Shown here: piece after piece, positions 24,379 to 36,033 of the stretch | Layout: each line of letters starts with the position of its first letter | How positions within the stretch are numbered: the stretch's first letter is position 1 | Notes under the pieces: model-generated | Database searches by the model: none | The model's input: only the letters and a program-made list of their open reading frames with translations | What the model was told of the DNA's origin: nothing | Source: Spodoptera frugiperda | Taxonomy: Eukaryota > Arthropoda > Insecta > Lepidoptera > Noctuidae | Length of the DNA: 64,000 nt | Reading direction: 5' to 3' | Assembly: GCF_023101765.2 (NCBI RefSeq) | Contig: NC_064238.1 | Coordinates: 866,001 to 930,000, forward strand | Made by a program: the position numbers and the translations under genes

Positions 24379-25062
24379 TCTATTCAATAGTACTGCTGGT
24401 AATTACTTCGCTGTTCTAAAATTGTTTCGTTTGACATTCACCAATAAGAACTACGGATATCCTGTTCCTACTTTTTCGATGCCACACGAAGCGAAACCAA
24501 AAAAGCATCTTTGTTTTGAACATGTCTGTTGTAAAGAAATCAACTAAAAGCCCCAACTAACATTGCAGCTAAATGAACAAAAATTCTCTACAAAGAAAAA
24601 TTCCGGTACATTTTCCCAAAAAACTGTGGACCGGCTACTACCAACTACCAACTACTAAGGCTCACACATTTTCCCTGTTTGTGCAGTTCGATTCTCCTGA
24701 ACGTGCTCTAAACGACATCAAAGTTAAAATGCTAGCTTCTCCGTTTTCAAACATAGGAGCTACAGTAACACCAATTTCTGATACATTGCCAAGAAAATTC
24801 TTCTAAAACAACAAATTCGGAAAGTCTAGGATATTTCCAAAGAATTCTTAGTAAGCACCTTATTTGGAAGCTAGTGTATTTGTTGTCAGGTTATTTATTG
24901 TGCGCCGTTTGTTGGCTTGTTGTCTGTAAGGAGTCCTGACATATTTTAATCTGTTATTGGATTGCACCATATGAATATAATAGGTACTTTTGAAATATTT
25001 TCTAGAAATATGACTCTATCATTAGAACTTGAGACGGGATATTTACCATGTTAAGAAATATG

Positions 25063-25225
25063 ACTGCACGGTTGGCGCGGTGGCTAGGCAACTGGCTGCT
25101 GTGCAACGTGTAGCGGATTCACGCACGGAGAAACACTTTGTGTGAACTTGTATGTTTGTAAACTCACACACGACACAGGAGAAACCCTAGTGTGAGGCAA
25201 CATTTCCTTAAATAAAAAATAAATG
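25063..25225 (+). mobile_element. tRNA-derived SINE family D, copy 1
   Basis: The head GACTGCACGGTTGGCGCGG is followed by CAACTGGCTGCTGTGCAACG, a decayed B-box region (GCGGATTCACGC), ACACAGGAGAAACCCTAGTG and GAGGCAAC, then an A-rich tail. The part between the B box and the CGACACAGG block is shorter than in the copy at 34757-34932. Other copies are at 27155, 30431, 31013, 31131, 34757, 46490, 57463 and 59678. Confidence 0.8.
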
Positions 25226-27154
25226 TAATAGAATACCTATATTTCAGAGAGTGTTTTGTATTTTTTTTTGTACAAAAGCGATGAAGAGTTACATTTTATA
25301 ACACGTACGGTAAGTCATCACTAAATTCATTTGTATTATTTCAATTTAACGATGTCACAATTCGACAAAATCGACTAAAAAGCTATACTCTACAACCTAC
25401 TAATGTTTATTTCCCCTGCATTGCAATAGAAACTATTACGTTGCGAAAACCAGCTGCAGTGTCTAAGTGATAGAAATTTATTCGCAATAAAATGCCGAAA
25501 CATGAACAAGACTCCAATAAAGTTATTTACATCAATATTATGCCTTTCTTCGCTCGTTCTTGCGAATTTATTGTCCAAGAGGAGAGAAATAAAATATGTA
25601 GATTTAGTACCGACTACATTCAGCCACTTATTGGAATTGGTTGATTTACTTTAATCACATTATCTAAAAACGTAAAAAGGATTGGGTTGTGCGGCACGAC
25701 CCGGAGTTTACGCGTTTGCCAATACGCCATATAGCCATATACCTCGTATCTGGGTGTGAGAGTTTGGACACAATGCCATTGTGTTCAGATCTTTAATCTC
25801 AAAGTAAATCTTATGGGGTTGGAAATAGAATTCAAATCTGATTATTTTGATATAATCGTACCTAAAAACGGTGTTATGAAGGGAGTTGCCAAGGAAAGTG
25901 TAGCTGTCGCAGAGTTTTGGTACTAAGAGGTTTATTATCAAGCAAAATATTGTGAATCAAATGTAGATCCGGAATACGTATTTTATTAATAGAACATCGT
26001 ATGGTATTAAATACTCGTTGCAAGTAATATTAGAATTAACGTATTTTTAACAAAGGCTTTGGGATTCCGTTTATAGCTGTGTAACGATGAGCAACATCGT
26101 ATAGAAAAAAATGTCGGTTTAAAATGTTTCTAAACTAGCTAGCTATATAACATTGCGAACACAAGAAACCTAGACAGGGATAATTAAATATAATATAAAA
26201 ATATAATATTCTTTCAGTGAGCTAATATATGTGTTAAACATAGAATATTTAGACTACATAATATATCTAATACAAGAATCTCACGTAAGAGGTCGTTTCT
26301 CGTCGGGGTTTCCTCGCGTCTATAAATTGTATGGGACGAGCGGCGCTTGGCTGCCCGAATTAAGTAGATATCCTGGCATTCCTAGGATCCTGGTACTTCC
26401 AGTGTCCTAACTGCCGCATTGCCCATAATTCTAGTCGTCGTGTAAATGCTCCTTGCTTCTGGCATCAAAATCTATTTGCAAAAAAGTTTAACTGTTTATT
26501 TTACGTTAATAGTTTGTTAATGGAATGGAAATAAGTAGCATGGTTTATGATTCTTGATATTCTTAATTTTACTTCATATTCATATTCATGTATTTATTTG
26601 CATTCCATAATGTTAACAACATTTGAGAATGATAACTATATTTTTTATTATTAGTGCTTAAAACAGTAGATTTACCACGTTTATTATAAATATCCCGTTT
26701 TAAGTTCTAATGATATTATTAGTGACCATATCAGTTTAAAAACTTTATTTTTGTTTCGCTCTCACATTTCAAAATATTGCCAAACGATTTGGAATTTAAT
26801 GCCATCTGCAATTACATCATAAATTCGCTTCAACCTTCTAGAGGGGTCGCAAATATCTATGAAAGTCACACATTCTCAAAGTGGAAAGCAATATGACATC
26901 AATCACCAACGTCGGTGACTGAAAACTAACACAAAATTAATAACGAGCATTCACCACAGGCAAACTCCACCTATTAATTACACGAGTATACGTATTGCTA
27001 CGTATACTGCGTCTGCCATTACACAGTTACGTTCAGTAAATTAAGGCTAAAATCGGTTGTGTGTAACGATTTCACTTTTATATGGTGAAAAGGAAAAACC
27101 CGTAAATTTGTTAAGCGATAATGATATCTATGGGGTAAAGACTAGATGCAGGTA
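25226..27154. other. Stretch without recognised gene, CpG-rich patch
   Basis: AT-rich apart from 26285-26400, where CpG density rises (GTCGTTTCTCGTCGGGG and onward). No open frame exceeds about 77 codons. The patch could be conserved non-coding DNA; nothing in the sequence proves it. Confidence 0.4.
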
Positions 27155-27206
27155 AACAAATTGTTATTCTGGGTCTGGGTGTGATGTGTATGTCTGTGCC
27201 CACGAC
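27155..27206 (+). mobile_element. SINE family D fragment
   Basis: ACAAATTGTTATTCTGGGTC, GGGTGTGATGTGTATG and CCCACGAC match the middle of family D. Head and tail are lost. Confidence 0.5.
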
Positions 27207-27419
27207 ATAACTAAAAATCCATGGACATGGACAACATATTTTAAAGACACGCTTTAACATGCAGTGGTACTCGGCCCTTCATTTGTTACGTTTTTTTAAA
27301 CCTTTTTCTAATGCCAAATACGAGAGCAACAGTTAAATGTCCTAATAATATTCACAAAATTTTTATTCCCAAAAAAATCGTAGAACTTCTAAAATAATCT
27401 CTATAGCAACACAACCGAC

Positions 27420-27560
27420 AACTTCGCGTAATGTAGCGCCAGAACCGGGATAAACCCGTAAACGCCTCCGCGGTAATTCCGACCGACAGTTCGCACTGTT
27501 CGCGGGGAATTATCATAAACACGACCGACATCGGACGGGGTCGATAAGACCCACCAAGTC
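27420..27560. other. CpG-rich single-copy island
   Basis: Dense CpG (CGCCTCCGCGGTAATTCCG and CGACATCGGACGGGGTCG) within AT-rich flanks, with no open frame and no repeat identity. It is a candidate conserved regulatory element or decayed exon; function is unknown. Confidence 0.3.
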
Positions 27561-27691
27561 ACTACTATATTATTAGGTACAACTATCTGCGTCCTCTACA
27601 CTTTATGTGCTCTCTTGATTATGAATTGAGTTAGGTTTTGAATTTGTTCAAATAGTAGTGAAGTTTACTTCAAATTTTTAGTATATTTTTT

Positions 27692-27880
27692 CATACATAC
27701 ATACTTACATAGCCTCCTATGGGGATAGGCACAGGCAATTGAACGCCAATTGCTACAAATCTTACATACCTCTTTCGCTTCATCAACAGTGATCAGTCTT
27801 TTCATGCATACTCGTCGGTTAAGGACACTTTAAATTTGGCCCTTCTTTATATATTGTCAATCTGGTCGCTATACGTTCGC
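27692..27880 (-). mobile_element. RTE-like LINE C-terminal remnant, copy 2
   Basis: On the minus strand one frame reads RLITVDEAKEVCK and then NWRSIACAYP, followed by a TATGTATGTATG tail. This is the pattern I associate with the last residues and 3' end of a lepidopteran RTE-like LINE. Upstream (from AAAGAAGGGCCAAATTTAAA) the frame is broken. The copy at 9594-9720 is homologous and lies on the other strand. Confidence 0.6.
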
Positions 27881-28489
27881 TATTAGAATATTTTTGTTAA
27901 GAATAAATAATACAAAAGACGTAATATCATTATGTGAATGAATCATTACGGCATTCATTCGAATAATATCTGAAAAGAAACACTTTCTCTAATAATAAAC
28001 AATAACTCCGAAAACTCTGTTAAACCAGGAGAGAAATTAAAACAATCGTATAAATATACTGAAGCCGTAAAACTTGCAGACGTGCTCAACATTTCACCCA
28101 CTTTAAAGTATTTAGTCTTGTTTACCTTTCATAACTCTTGACGTTCCGTCAAAACGTTTTGCCGACGAATTAAGTCATAATTATTAAATGAGGACGTAAT
28201 TAGAGAGACTTGGCAAGTTTTTACAAAGTGTAGTGCATTAAATGAGAGATTAAGGCAAAAAGGTGTTGTTTGCCAAGACCTTAGTACAGTCAGCATGGTT
28301 ATTTACTATGCAGGTTAGAAAATATTTATTGACTCGGTACTGAGACAGTAATTTATTGGTTGACTACTGAATCGACAAATAGTTACAGAAGATGTATGTG
28401 GCTTTGTAAACAAACTATATAAGTAAGTATAATAATAGCTACTGTTTCTGTACTAAATGAATCTTTGTTATTTAACGATTTTATTTAGC

Positions 28490-28537
28490 TTTTTTTAAGG
28501 GGGGAAAATCATCCAAATACTTCTTCCACCTTCGGTA
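28490..28537 (+). mobile_element. SINE-like family B fragment
   Basis: AAGGGGGGAAAATCATCC followed by TTCTTCCACCTTCGG matches only the first 45 bases of family B; the remainder is absent. Confidence 0.45.
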
Positions 28538-28826
28538 GTAGGTAGTTTAATTTAGTTTGATCTGTTTGTTTGTAAGGGCCAAAAGTGATTGGAATATCAC
28601 GCCCATTATGACGAGAGATCAATCTGATTTTTGGTACACAATCTTAATCTTGATGACCATACAATATTAAATTATTATTAAAAACATCCTTTAATGTATT
28701 ACCTGTCTAATCTGCGTACTAACTAGGTGTGCTGACTGTACTTTGTCGGCTCTCATTAAGATATTTTCTAACTAGAGATGCGTCGGTCCATAAGTAGTTA
28801 GGACGTTATTCAAATATAACGTGTTG

Positions 28827-28850
28827 AACCACATGAATGTTCATGTGGTT
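28827..28850. repeat. Perfect 24-bp palindrome
   Basis: AACCACATGA and TCATGTGGTT are exact complements separated by ATGT. It contains two E-box-like CANNTG-type motifs (CACATG, CATGTG). It may be chance or a small protein-binding site. Confidence 0.5.
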
Positions 28851-28964
28851 TATGATGTATGAATGTAATTAGAGGGTTGTTTCGTATTGGTATGTCTTTG
28901 AAACAGTTTAGACAGTTTGTAATATAATTAGAGGAATAATATCTATTTTAATTGACATAGATTT

Positions 28965-29185
28965 TAAACGACTTCAAAAGAAGAGGTTCTCAATTTGACC
29001 TGTATGTTATGTATGTATGTTTATGCGCGATTATTTCTTAGCCAAAGTTAACCTGATTTGGTACGGTTTTCAGTATAGTATTTTTCAGACTTAAGAGAAG
29101 GTTTTAGGTCTACTAACCGATTTAAATAATGGAGGTTCGCACTTCAACTATTAAAGACGGTTCCCTTTTTTAATCTAAATGTCAT
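28965..29185. mobile_element. Dispersed repeat with 'CGACTTCAAAAGA' head
   Basis: The segment AAACGACTTCAAAAGAAGAG to AGACGGTTCCCTTTTTTAA resembles a common lepidopteran dispersed family whose members contain CGACTTCAAAAAAGG and end in a GTCGGTTCC block. A related end block occurs at 51405-51435. Class not assigned. Confidence 0.4.
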
Positions 29186-29254
29186 ACTTTGATTGGATGT
29201 TAAAGTATTTATAACAAAAGTTCTTACTTATAGTGGTGGTAACACAGTCTTGTG

Positions 29255-29372
29255 ACGTTGGTAGCCTAGGTCTGGTTGCCTCCGCCCAAAGGTTTGGCTG
29301 GTAGAAAATACCTACGGGATTAAGCCCACCTTGTGTAAACTTTATGTTCATGAAGAGCTAAATAAATAAATA
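29255..29372 (+). mobile_element. LINE 3' UTR remnant (Jockey/I-like)
   Basis: TAGCCTAGGTCTGGTTGCCT, GGGATTAAGCCCACCTTGTG and TTTATGTTCATGAAGAGC precede an AAATAAATAAATAG tail. This arrangement is what I recall at the 3' ends of lepidopteran Jockey-type LINEs. No coding sequence remains. Confidence 0.5.
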
Positions 29373-29584
29373 GTACAATAACATGAGACTTCTCGACCCT
29401 ATTAGTGATCGTTTTAATTAATTATTTAAAACATTCGCGTGCTATTAATTATTGTGTTATAACACGATGCATGTGAATGACCTCCGTTATAATGTTGGTT
29501 TCTTAAAGTTTTATATTTGTGTTATAATATTTTAACGTATGAGTTGCAACATTTAGTTATTTTAGTTTTCAAATTCTTGCACAC

Positions 29585-29770
29585 TAATACATATGTTAAA
29601 CTTACTTACTGCGAGTTTGTAGGTTTGTGTGTATGTTAGTTACTCAACGTTTGCTGAAAGGATCTCGATGAAATTTGAAACGGGAGTGGATTATAGTTTG
29701 GAATGTGTTATAGGTGACTTTTTATTTTGTGTAATGACAAAGCCGCTGGCAGAAGGTATGGCAATATAAA
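29585..29770 (-). mobile_element. RTE-like 3'-tail fragment, copy 2
   Basis: TGTGTATGTTAGTTACTCAA, GGATCTCGATGAAATTTG, CTTTTTATTTTGTG and AAGCCGCTGGCAGAAGG give the family tail read in reverse. Copies on the plus strand are at 40470 and 45028. Confidence 0.6.
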
Positions 29771-30430
29771 TTTACGTTTTTAAATCCCTTCAAATCAATG
29801 ACAACCCCACTTTTCACTACATTATGTGTCCGTGTAATAGGTCCGTCCGTTAACCCACTGCCAAACGTCGGGTACAATTACTGAGAATTTCCCAAAAAAA
29901 ATAAATATAAATTCAAACGATAAATTTATAAATTAAAACCGAAAAGAATTAGAATTTACATCTTAATGTGAGCCTACCAGAAAGCAGCTCTTTTGTTTTA
30001 AATTTAATCCAATGACAAAAAGATCAAAGGAAATTAATTAATTTAATTTCTCACTCGAGTCTCATTAATTAATATTCTCATGAATATCAAACGGGAATTA
30101 CTTTGAGTGACAGTTACTCATTTTGACACTTATGACGTTCAACGATATTTTGTATGGGGTGGGGTCGTTGTACTGAGAAAATAAACATGTATTAGGTATT
30201 ACTCGTGCTTTAGTTTCTACTGACCTATATTTAGTACCAAACTATAATGTAAAAGAGGTTAAGAGGGTTTCAGACGGGATGCCGCTGTTGTTTTACTAAG
30301 AGACTGGTATTCAACGACTACAGTTGTTCCGACAACGTGTTAATATGGTTATGGCGGATTTTTCGAAAATTCTCAGTGATAGCTCGTTTTGATATTTTAT
30401 ACTCACCGTTAATCTTGATGAAAATACAGT

Positions 30431-30566
30431 AAATGGGTAACTGGCTGACGTGCAACGTGTAACGGGCTTAACTCCTGCATGATACAACTCTTTGTATGAT
30501 CCGCAAATTATTGTTTCGGGTCTGGAATCTACGACACAGGAGGAAATCATAGTGTGGGGCAACAAA
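30431..30566 (+). mobile_element. SINE family D, copy 2
   Basis: GGGTAACTGGCTGACGTGCA, ACAACTCTTTGTATGATCCG, TTGTTTCGGGTCTGG, ACGACACAGGAGGAAATC and GGGGCAAC are in order. The head before GGGTAACTGG is missing and the stretch after GGTCTGG is deleted to ACGACACAGG. The overlapping 98-codon minus frame is accidental. Confidence 0.7.
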
Positions 30567-31012
30567 AACCAGAAGAAAAATGCATACAATAAGCAAATGA
30601 AAGCCATTTAACCTATTATTAATGTTATGTAATACTTGTTTACAAATTCAAATAACACATTCCATTAGCATCTATCTGCAGATAGTCAGTCGTTCAATCA
30701 ACGAAGCAAAGGTCTAGAGTCCGGCTTCTGAGATAGGTGGCTGGCTTAAGCCCAATCCCCAACTCCGCCCTGAGAGCACGGTAAGCCTTTTGGCTTCTCC
30801 TTATGTCAGTTGGCTTTTGACATTTAGAGACGTCACTGGACGAAAACATGATTCTTGCAATTCTATTGGGTTATTTCAAATTATGTAGATGTAGATAGGT
30901 ACCGCTTTACTTAGAGTCGTTTAATAATTACTTAACCCAGTCCTTAGTAATTGTTTTCAGAACAAAATCGTTACTAAAGGAATTGTTTAAGTAAGTAAGT
31001 GAGTAAATGAAC

Positions 31013-31080
31013 GTTGCCCCACACTAGGATTGTCGCCTGTGTCGTGGGTGCGTTTAAAAACATACAAGTTTACATATACA
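31013..31080 (-). mobile_element. SINE family D, 3' fragment
   Basis: GTTGCCCCACACTAGGATTG and GTGTCGTGGGTGCGTTTA are the family tail read in reverse; the tRNA-like head is absent, consistent with 5' truncation. Confidence 0.65.
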
Positions 31081-31130
31081 TGTTATTTAATTATTAATAA
31101 AAGATTTACACCCTACCATCTACATATCCT

Positions 31131-31305
31131 GGACGGTTGCCGCAGTGGCTGCCGTGCCGTAGCGGGTTCGATTCCCACACGGTGAATCTTTCTTCGTGAG
31201 ATCAGCAAATTGTTTTTTCGGGCCTGGGTGTCATGTGTATGTGATATTGTGTATTTAAAAACGCACTCACGACACAGGAGCAAATCCTAGTGTGAGGCAA
31301 TGTTT
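31131..31305 (+). mobile_element. SINE family D, copy 3 (intact B box)
   Basis: GGACGGTTGCCGCAGTGGC, an intact B-box block AGCGGGTTCGATTCCC, CCTGGGTGTCATGTGTATGT, ACGACACAGGAGCAAATCC and GAGGCAATG are in order. The exact GGTTCGATTCC match supports a tRNA origin. It lies only 50 bp from an inverted 3' fragment of the same family. Confidence 0.8.
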
Positions 31306-32340
31306 AAAAAAATCAAAATATAATTCAAAATATTTTTGTTACAGACTAGCTCAAAATTCTCATTCTCGATCTTTTCTAGCAATATACATAAAATATGAAA
31401 TGCCAACTAATTAATGTCGATACAAGCGTGCCTATACCAGAAGTTGGGGCAAACATTTGTACTAACTTTATGTAAGCAGGTTTTTAATCGAAAATTCGAC
31501 CTTTATTGAGAATATTATTCTAAGCGTAATAAAAAGGAATATTATGTATATTTTGTAGTGAAACTATGTATTATTAATCTATCTACAGCGTGTAGGTAAT
31601 GTTTTATTCATGTAGGTTATTGAATATAATTATGTGCCGTATTAAAAGTTTGGTTGTATCTACTAAGTATATCTAGATACTAAATAACATAACATAAAGG
31701 TGTATTTTGGAAGTGGTGCACATACATATACAATGTGTTGAGGATTAAAAAGTACCTACAGGGTTCCTATTTCTCAAAAAAATATCATTCATTTAAAAAA
31801 AAAATCAGATAATATCCCTAAGTCTGAAAAGTTTATCTTAAGTCTATGCTAAAACCGCATCAAAATGGGTTCAACCAAACGCGAGATAATCGCACACAAA
31901 CATATACATACACAGGTCAAAACTAGGTCAGTACCTGTATAAAGCTAAATTCTGAGAAAAGCAAAAAATATAACCTAAAATACAGTAGCACTTAGCGCCA
32001 TCATATGGCAAGCGGTAACATAACCTCTTTACTGAATTCCGAGAACAAATACCCAGTAAGTCTAGCATATGGCCAGTGTTTGAATAAAAAAATACCTGAA
32101 ATAAGAGCTTAGCAATCCTACTACGGAGTTTGTTTTAATAAATAATGCTTAAACTTCTTTATTTTGGCTTTTCTTAACTAGATGAAAGTGTCAAAGTGCT
32201 TAAATAGAATTATTTGACGCGTTAAAATGATAGCACATCCTCTTATCATGAACACACACACCTAATGAACCTGGATTTTTTCAGCTTCTGACTAGATGTA
32301 ACAGTTGTCTCAAATCTTCACAAGACATTAACACCTGTGT
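31306..32340. other. AT-rich stretch, no gene recognised
   Basis: No open frame of note and no repeat family recognised, apart from short A runs near 31790. Confidence 0.45.
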
Positions 32341-32637
32341 AGAGTCATACTTCGGCACGAATCGGCCGGTTCGACGGAGTGATACAATGGCCTCATAGAA
32401 AACCGACGTGAAACAACGTTGTGTTGTGTTCCATCGTGGGAGTGAGGTTACTGGAGAACAAATTACCCCCTTCCCAATTGTCCCAATCCCCGATCCCCAA
32501 ACAAATCTTAAATTCCTAACCTCCAAAAGGCCGGCAACGCACTTGTGCCACTTCTGGTGTTTCTGGTGTCCTAGTACGGCGGCGATTGCTTACCATCAGG
32601 TGATCCGCCTGCTCATTTACGGCTTATACCAATAAAG
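32341..32637 (+). mobile_element. SINE-like family A, copy 4
   Basis: The sequence runs from GAGTCATACTTCGGCACGAA through GTGAAACAACGTTGTGTTG and GGCCGGCAACGCACTTGTG to TCATCAGGTGATCCGCCTGC and ATACCAATAAAG. Here GGTTCGACGGAG gives a B-box-like GGTTCGA, which hints at a pol III origin for family A also. Confidence 0.8.
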
Positions 32638-33134
32638 ACATACCACACAGGAACAACTTTGAATTTATTTCCAAAGTTGCTATTGGGCTGAAAGGTGAAA
32701 GCAAATTTTGCAATTGTATCAAGAAACGAATTCGAGATCTTTTTGCGAGTAACTCGATCGAACAATACGTTGGTACGTAGATGAACAAAAACTAGATTAA
32801 AATAACAAACTGAAATAACAGTTAAAAAATAACCTCCTCGTAATCTTTTAATGGATGAAACAATCCTACGTATTGACCCAAAACCTTATTTTGATAGTGC
32901 AGAGATGCAAGCAGTATGCACAAACATTAAAACCAGTAGTTTTATATGCGGCTTCTATATTCATATTTTAAGAGCATTTTTGAGTATACTTGCTTTTATT
33001 TCGTTAAGAGGCTTTTTCTTTACTTTTTTAAGAGCTATGTGGAACTGAGTTTTATAAAGATGCCAATGTATGCCATATTGTTTCATGTCTTGTATAAATA
33101 TACCTATATAGATTGTATTAAACTGTTGGTCGAG

Positions 33135-33306
33135 TGCATAATGCTCAATCATCAACCTGTTCTCGTCCACTGCTGGACATAGGCCTCTACAATGGCACGC
33201 CACTGCATCCAACCACTCCCAGCCACCTTCCGAATATCGTCACTCCACTTAACTGGAGGGCGTCCTACACTACGTTTGCTTAGACGCGGTTTCCATTCTA
33301 GAACAC
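33135..33306 (-). pseudogene. RTE-like LINE ORF, C-terminal fragment
   Basis: On the minus strand an open frame of about 50 codons ends in a TGA at 33147-33149. It contains GRPPVKWSDDIRKVAG followed by WMQWRAIVEAYVQQWT, which I recognise as the end of lepidopteran RTE-like reverse transcriptase polyproteins. Relative to that family, the part between WM and WRA is shortened by several residues. The reverse transcriptase and endonuclease domains are missing. It is a 5'-truncated, dead insertion. The overlapping 83-codon minus frame is in another register. Confidence 0.7.
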
Positions 33307-33435
33307 GTTAATGCTCGTGATCTTCAATTTCTCGTAAGCGCTCAAGTTCGTAGGATTTTTTGATCTTAGGAATTTTCTAGTACTCTTAGACTGCTATCCT
33401 CTTTTGTATGATCCACTACTTCAAAATAATACTCA

Positions 33436-33548
33436 CGGTTTCTCCGAATAACAGGTACAATATTGCTATACTGTTGTTATTAAATAATTCCGTTTTTCTC
33501 CGAATAACAGGTATAATATAACAATACTGTTGTATTTAAATAATACCG
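33436..33548. repeat. 56-bp tandem duplication
   Basis: CTCCGAATAACAGG occurs at 33442 and 33498. The following CAATATT/ATATAAC, ATACTGTTGT and TTAAATAAT(A)CCG blocks repeat in order. The two units differ by a few bases, so the duplication is not recent. Confidence 0.75.
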
Positions 33549-34072
33549 TTATAAATTTGACAAACAATCCCAGTTTTTATGATTGAATAACACACTGCGG
33601 TTGTAATTGTGTTTATACTAACAATTATATTATATGCGATAACAAAACGGTGGATAAACAATTATGGTGCACTAGCACGGAACAAAAATAAATGGAAACC
33701 CAATCATTGGCTTTGTTCAAGTCATGCAAACATTGTAAGTACTGTGTTTTAAACCTCACCTGTTCAATGCTGTGATTATAATCATAATATATTTTTGGTA
33801 TGTTTTGAATATTAGATTAATATTATATTATATCGTGAAGCTTTGTAAGTATAAAGACGTGTAGTGACATTTTTCCGAAATACTTTAACTTTAAGACTGG
33901 CTGCCAATAAAAATCTGTTGAAAGTAAATCCTCCGCTAGTGCCGGTCACTTTTGCCTCTCCATGGCGTTTAATGTGTTAATTCTGATCTGTTACTTTGAA
34001 TATTATCGATTTGATTGTCCTTCATTAGTTTTGACTGATATTATGAAAGGCGTACTTACCTACTTATTAGTA

Positions 34073-34143
34073 ATTTGGTTTCCATTGTGTCTGTCTACCC
34101 TCAAGGGAGACAGGCGTGAGATTATTTATGTACCTATGTATAT
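34073..34143 (+). mobile_element. LINE 3'-tail fragment
   Basis: TTGTGTCTGTCTACCCTCAA, GGGAGACAGGCGTGAGATT and a degenerating TATGTACCTATGTATA tail resemble the 3' end that follows the ORF of the LINE family at 27692-27880. Short relic. Confidence 0.45.
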
Positions 34144-34756
34144 TTTACTTATTTTTTTCTCATATTTTAAATTTTGCAACGGTTAAAACTGATTAAATAA
34201 CCAACTGCACGATTCTAAAACGCAACCAAAACGCAAACGTAAAATCCTAACCCAAAACCAACAATAACAAACTAGAATCACAAAATCACTGCACCAAATA
34301 CGAGTACCAAGTACACAAACAGAACAATGTACAATGTAGCATTATATTATACGCCATAAATTATCACTTTATACACGCTACATTACAGTCACGCAAATAA
34401 ACTAAACTAGATCATAACGAACGAACACGAAAAACCTTTCTCGGTCTGAAATGTAACGGAACAGTTGGGACGGAACAACGGAACTAAAATCTCACGGAAC
34501 GCGAGTAAGATAGCGTAATGAGGGTTGACAAATTAGTGCCGAGTTCCGTAGTTGGCAAACATTCGACCGGCCGGTCTGGGAGACCTATTCTGGGGATCAC
34601 CGACTAATCGACCGAGATAATTCCGTTTTTATGTTCGTTCGTTGTGCCTACAGATTAATTATTAACAGGTTGTGTGTTTTTTTTGTTTGTTGTTGATGTT
34701 TTTTTTTTTGTCTCCAATACGAATTGATGAGGTTTTCATAATTATTGAATTTTCTC

Positions 34757-34932
34757 TTCTCCTGTATCGTGGGTGCGTTTACAGACATACATACAATTTC
34801 ACATACACATGACATCCAGACCCGAGTAACACTTTGTGGTTCACACAAAGAGTTACTCCGTGCGGGAATCGAACTTGCTACTTGTTACACAGCAGCCAGT
34901 TGCCCAATCATCGCGTCAACTATGCAGTCGTG
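34757..34932 (-). mobile_element. SINE family D, copy 4 (full length)
   Basis: Read in reverse it has the head GACTGCATAGTTGACGCG, CAACTGGCTGCTGTGTAAC, B-box GTTCGATTCCCGCACGG, GGGTCTGGATGTCATGTG and ACCCACGATACAGGAG. The overlapping short frames on both strands are accidental. Confidence 0.8.
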
Positions 34933-35599
34933 TGATCGATCAGTTGTTTTGTAGATAGTTAGGAGTGGGATGTTTCGAAGTATTTGATAATAATATTAAT
35001 TGAAGAACTTTTAAAGATTTTAAGTGGCTACATTCTTAAGTGGCGTTCATTTTCAATCCTAATTAATCATGACAATTAATTTTTCAACTTAACAAATGAA
35101 CGCAGGCAAACTTTTTTAAGGCTTTCATTGACTTAAATAGGAAAAAATAGTAAAGATAAATATATTTTGTTTTTTAAAAAGAAGTTTTTTTTTATTATAA
35201 TATGTGTCTTATCGCTCTCTATAATGCTGACATTATATTCTATTTTCAAAATACAGAATGAAATAACACCGCTATCTCCCGCCTCACCATCGACGAATTT
35301 TAACGAACAAATCATTTCAAATTTCGAATGCTCCTTGTTTATTTTTCTGCCCTTTAATCTTTAACGAATTTTTACGTGGCAATACCGAAACAGATTTATT
35401 TCCAACGGGAATTGAGATTTTGTATTTATTTTACTGACAAATGTTGTGGCTGGGGTTACCGTCTTTTGAAGCGTGAAACGTATTTTGAAAATGGAGATGT
35501 AATACTCGTATAAATATGGCGTCACTAATGATCATGTATCTACCTACTCGTACTTGTAAATGTGTGATTTTTGACACAAATGGTATTTGTTTATCTTTA

Positions 35600-35864
35600 T
35601 ATATATAATTCTTCTTAAGTGTGTATGTCACAGAACTTCTCTTAAACGACTGGACCGATTTCGATGAAATTTTTTGTGTGTGTTTAAGGGGATCTGAGAA
35701 TGGTTTAGATTCAACAATTTTGTCCGTTGGACAATGTTTTTTTTAATAAATTTTAAATTTATTAGTAGTTGTTGAATTTTGGAATGTTTTTCATTGGATC
35801 CGACAAATTTTCTAATTAAAGACGTGTAGACAGACAACGTCTGTTGTTTCCGCTAGTTTTATAG
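35600..35864. mobile_element. Dispersed repeat, TATATAATTCTTCT to CGCTAGT
   Basis: It opens with ATATATAATTCTTCTTAAGT and contains ACGACTGGACCGATTTCGAT, GAATGGTTTAGATTC and TGTCCGTTGGACAATG. It closes with AGACAGACAACGTC and CCGCTAGT. I recall this arrangement as a frequent lepidopteran repeat, possibly non-autonomous; its class is uncertain. Two short minus-strand frames overlap it and are not genes. Confidence 0.5.
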
Positions 35865-35984
35865 CTAAAGATCTTTGTGGTTATTTCATCCGTGTTACTC
35901 TTTGTTTATTGAGGCATAATTAAAATATATTTTTTCTAGTAAAAATAACATTCCGCATTCTGTCAAACCAGAGATTTTAATCTG

Positions 35985-36033
35985 GGATCATTTGCTCGGC
36001 AATCTCAATTGTGACAACTTGACCAACAAGGTA
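35985..36033 (-). mobile_element. Decayed SINE family C head
   Basis: TTTGCTCGGCAATCTCAATT and GACCAACAAGGTAATC resemble the tRNA-like head of family C read in reverse, with many substitutions. Low confidence. Confidence 0.35.

Noticed and set aside
31131..31200. Functional tRNA gene at an intact B box
   Set aside because: The sequence is continuous with the body of SINE family D and lacks a matching acceptor stem.
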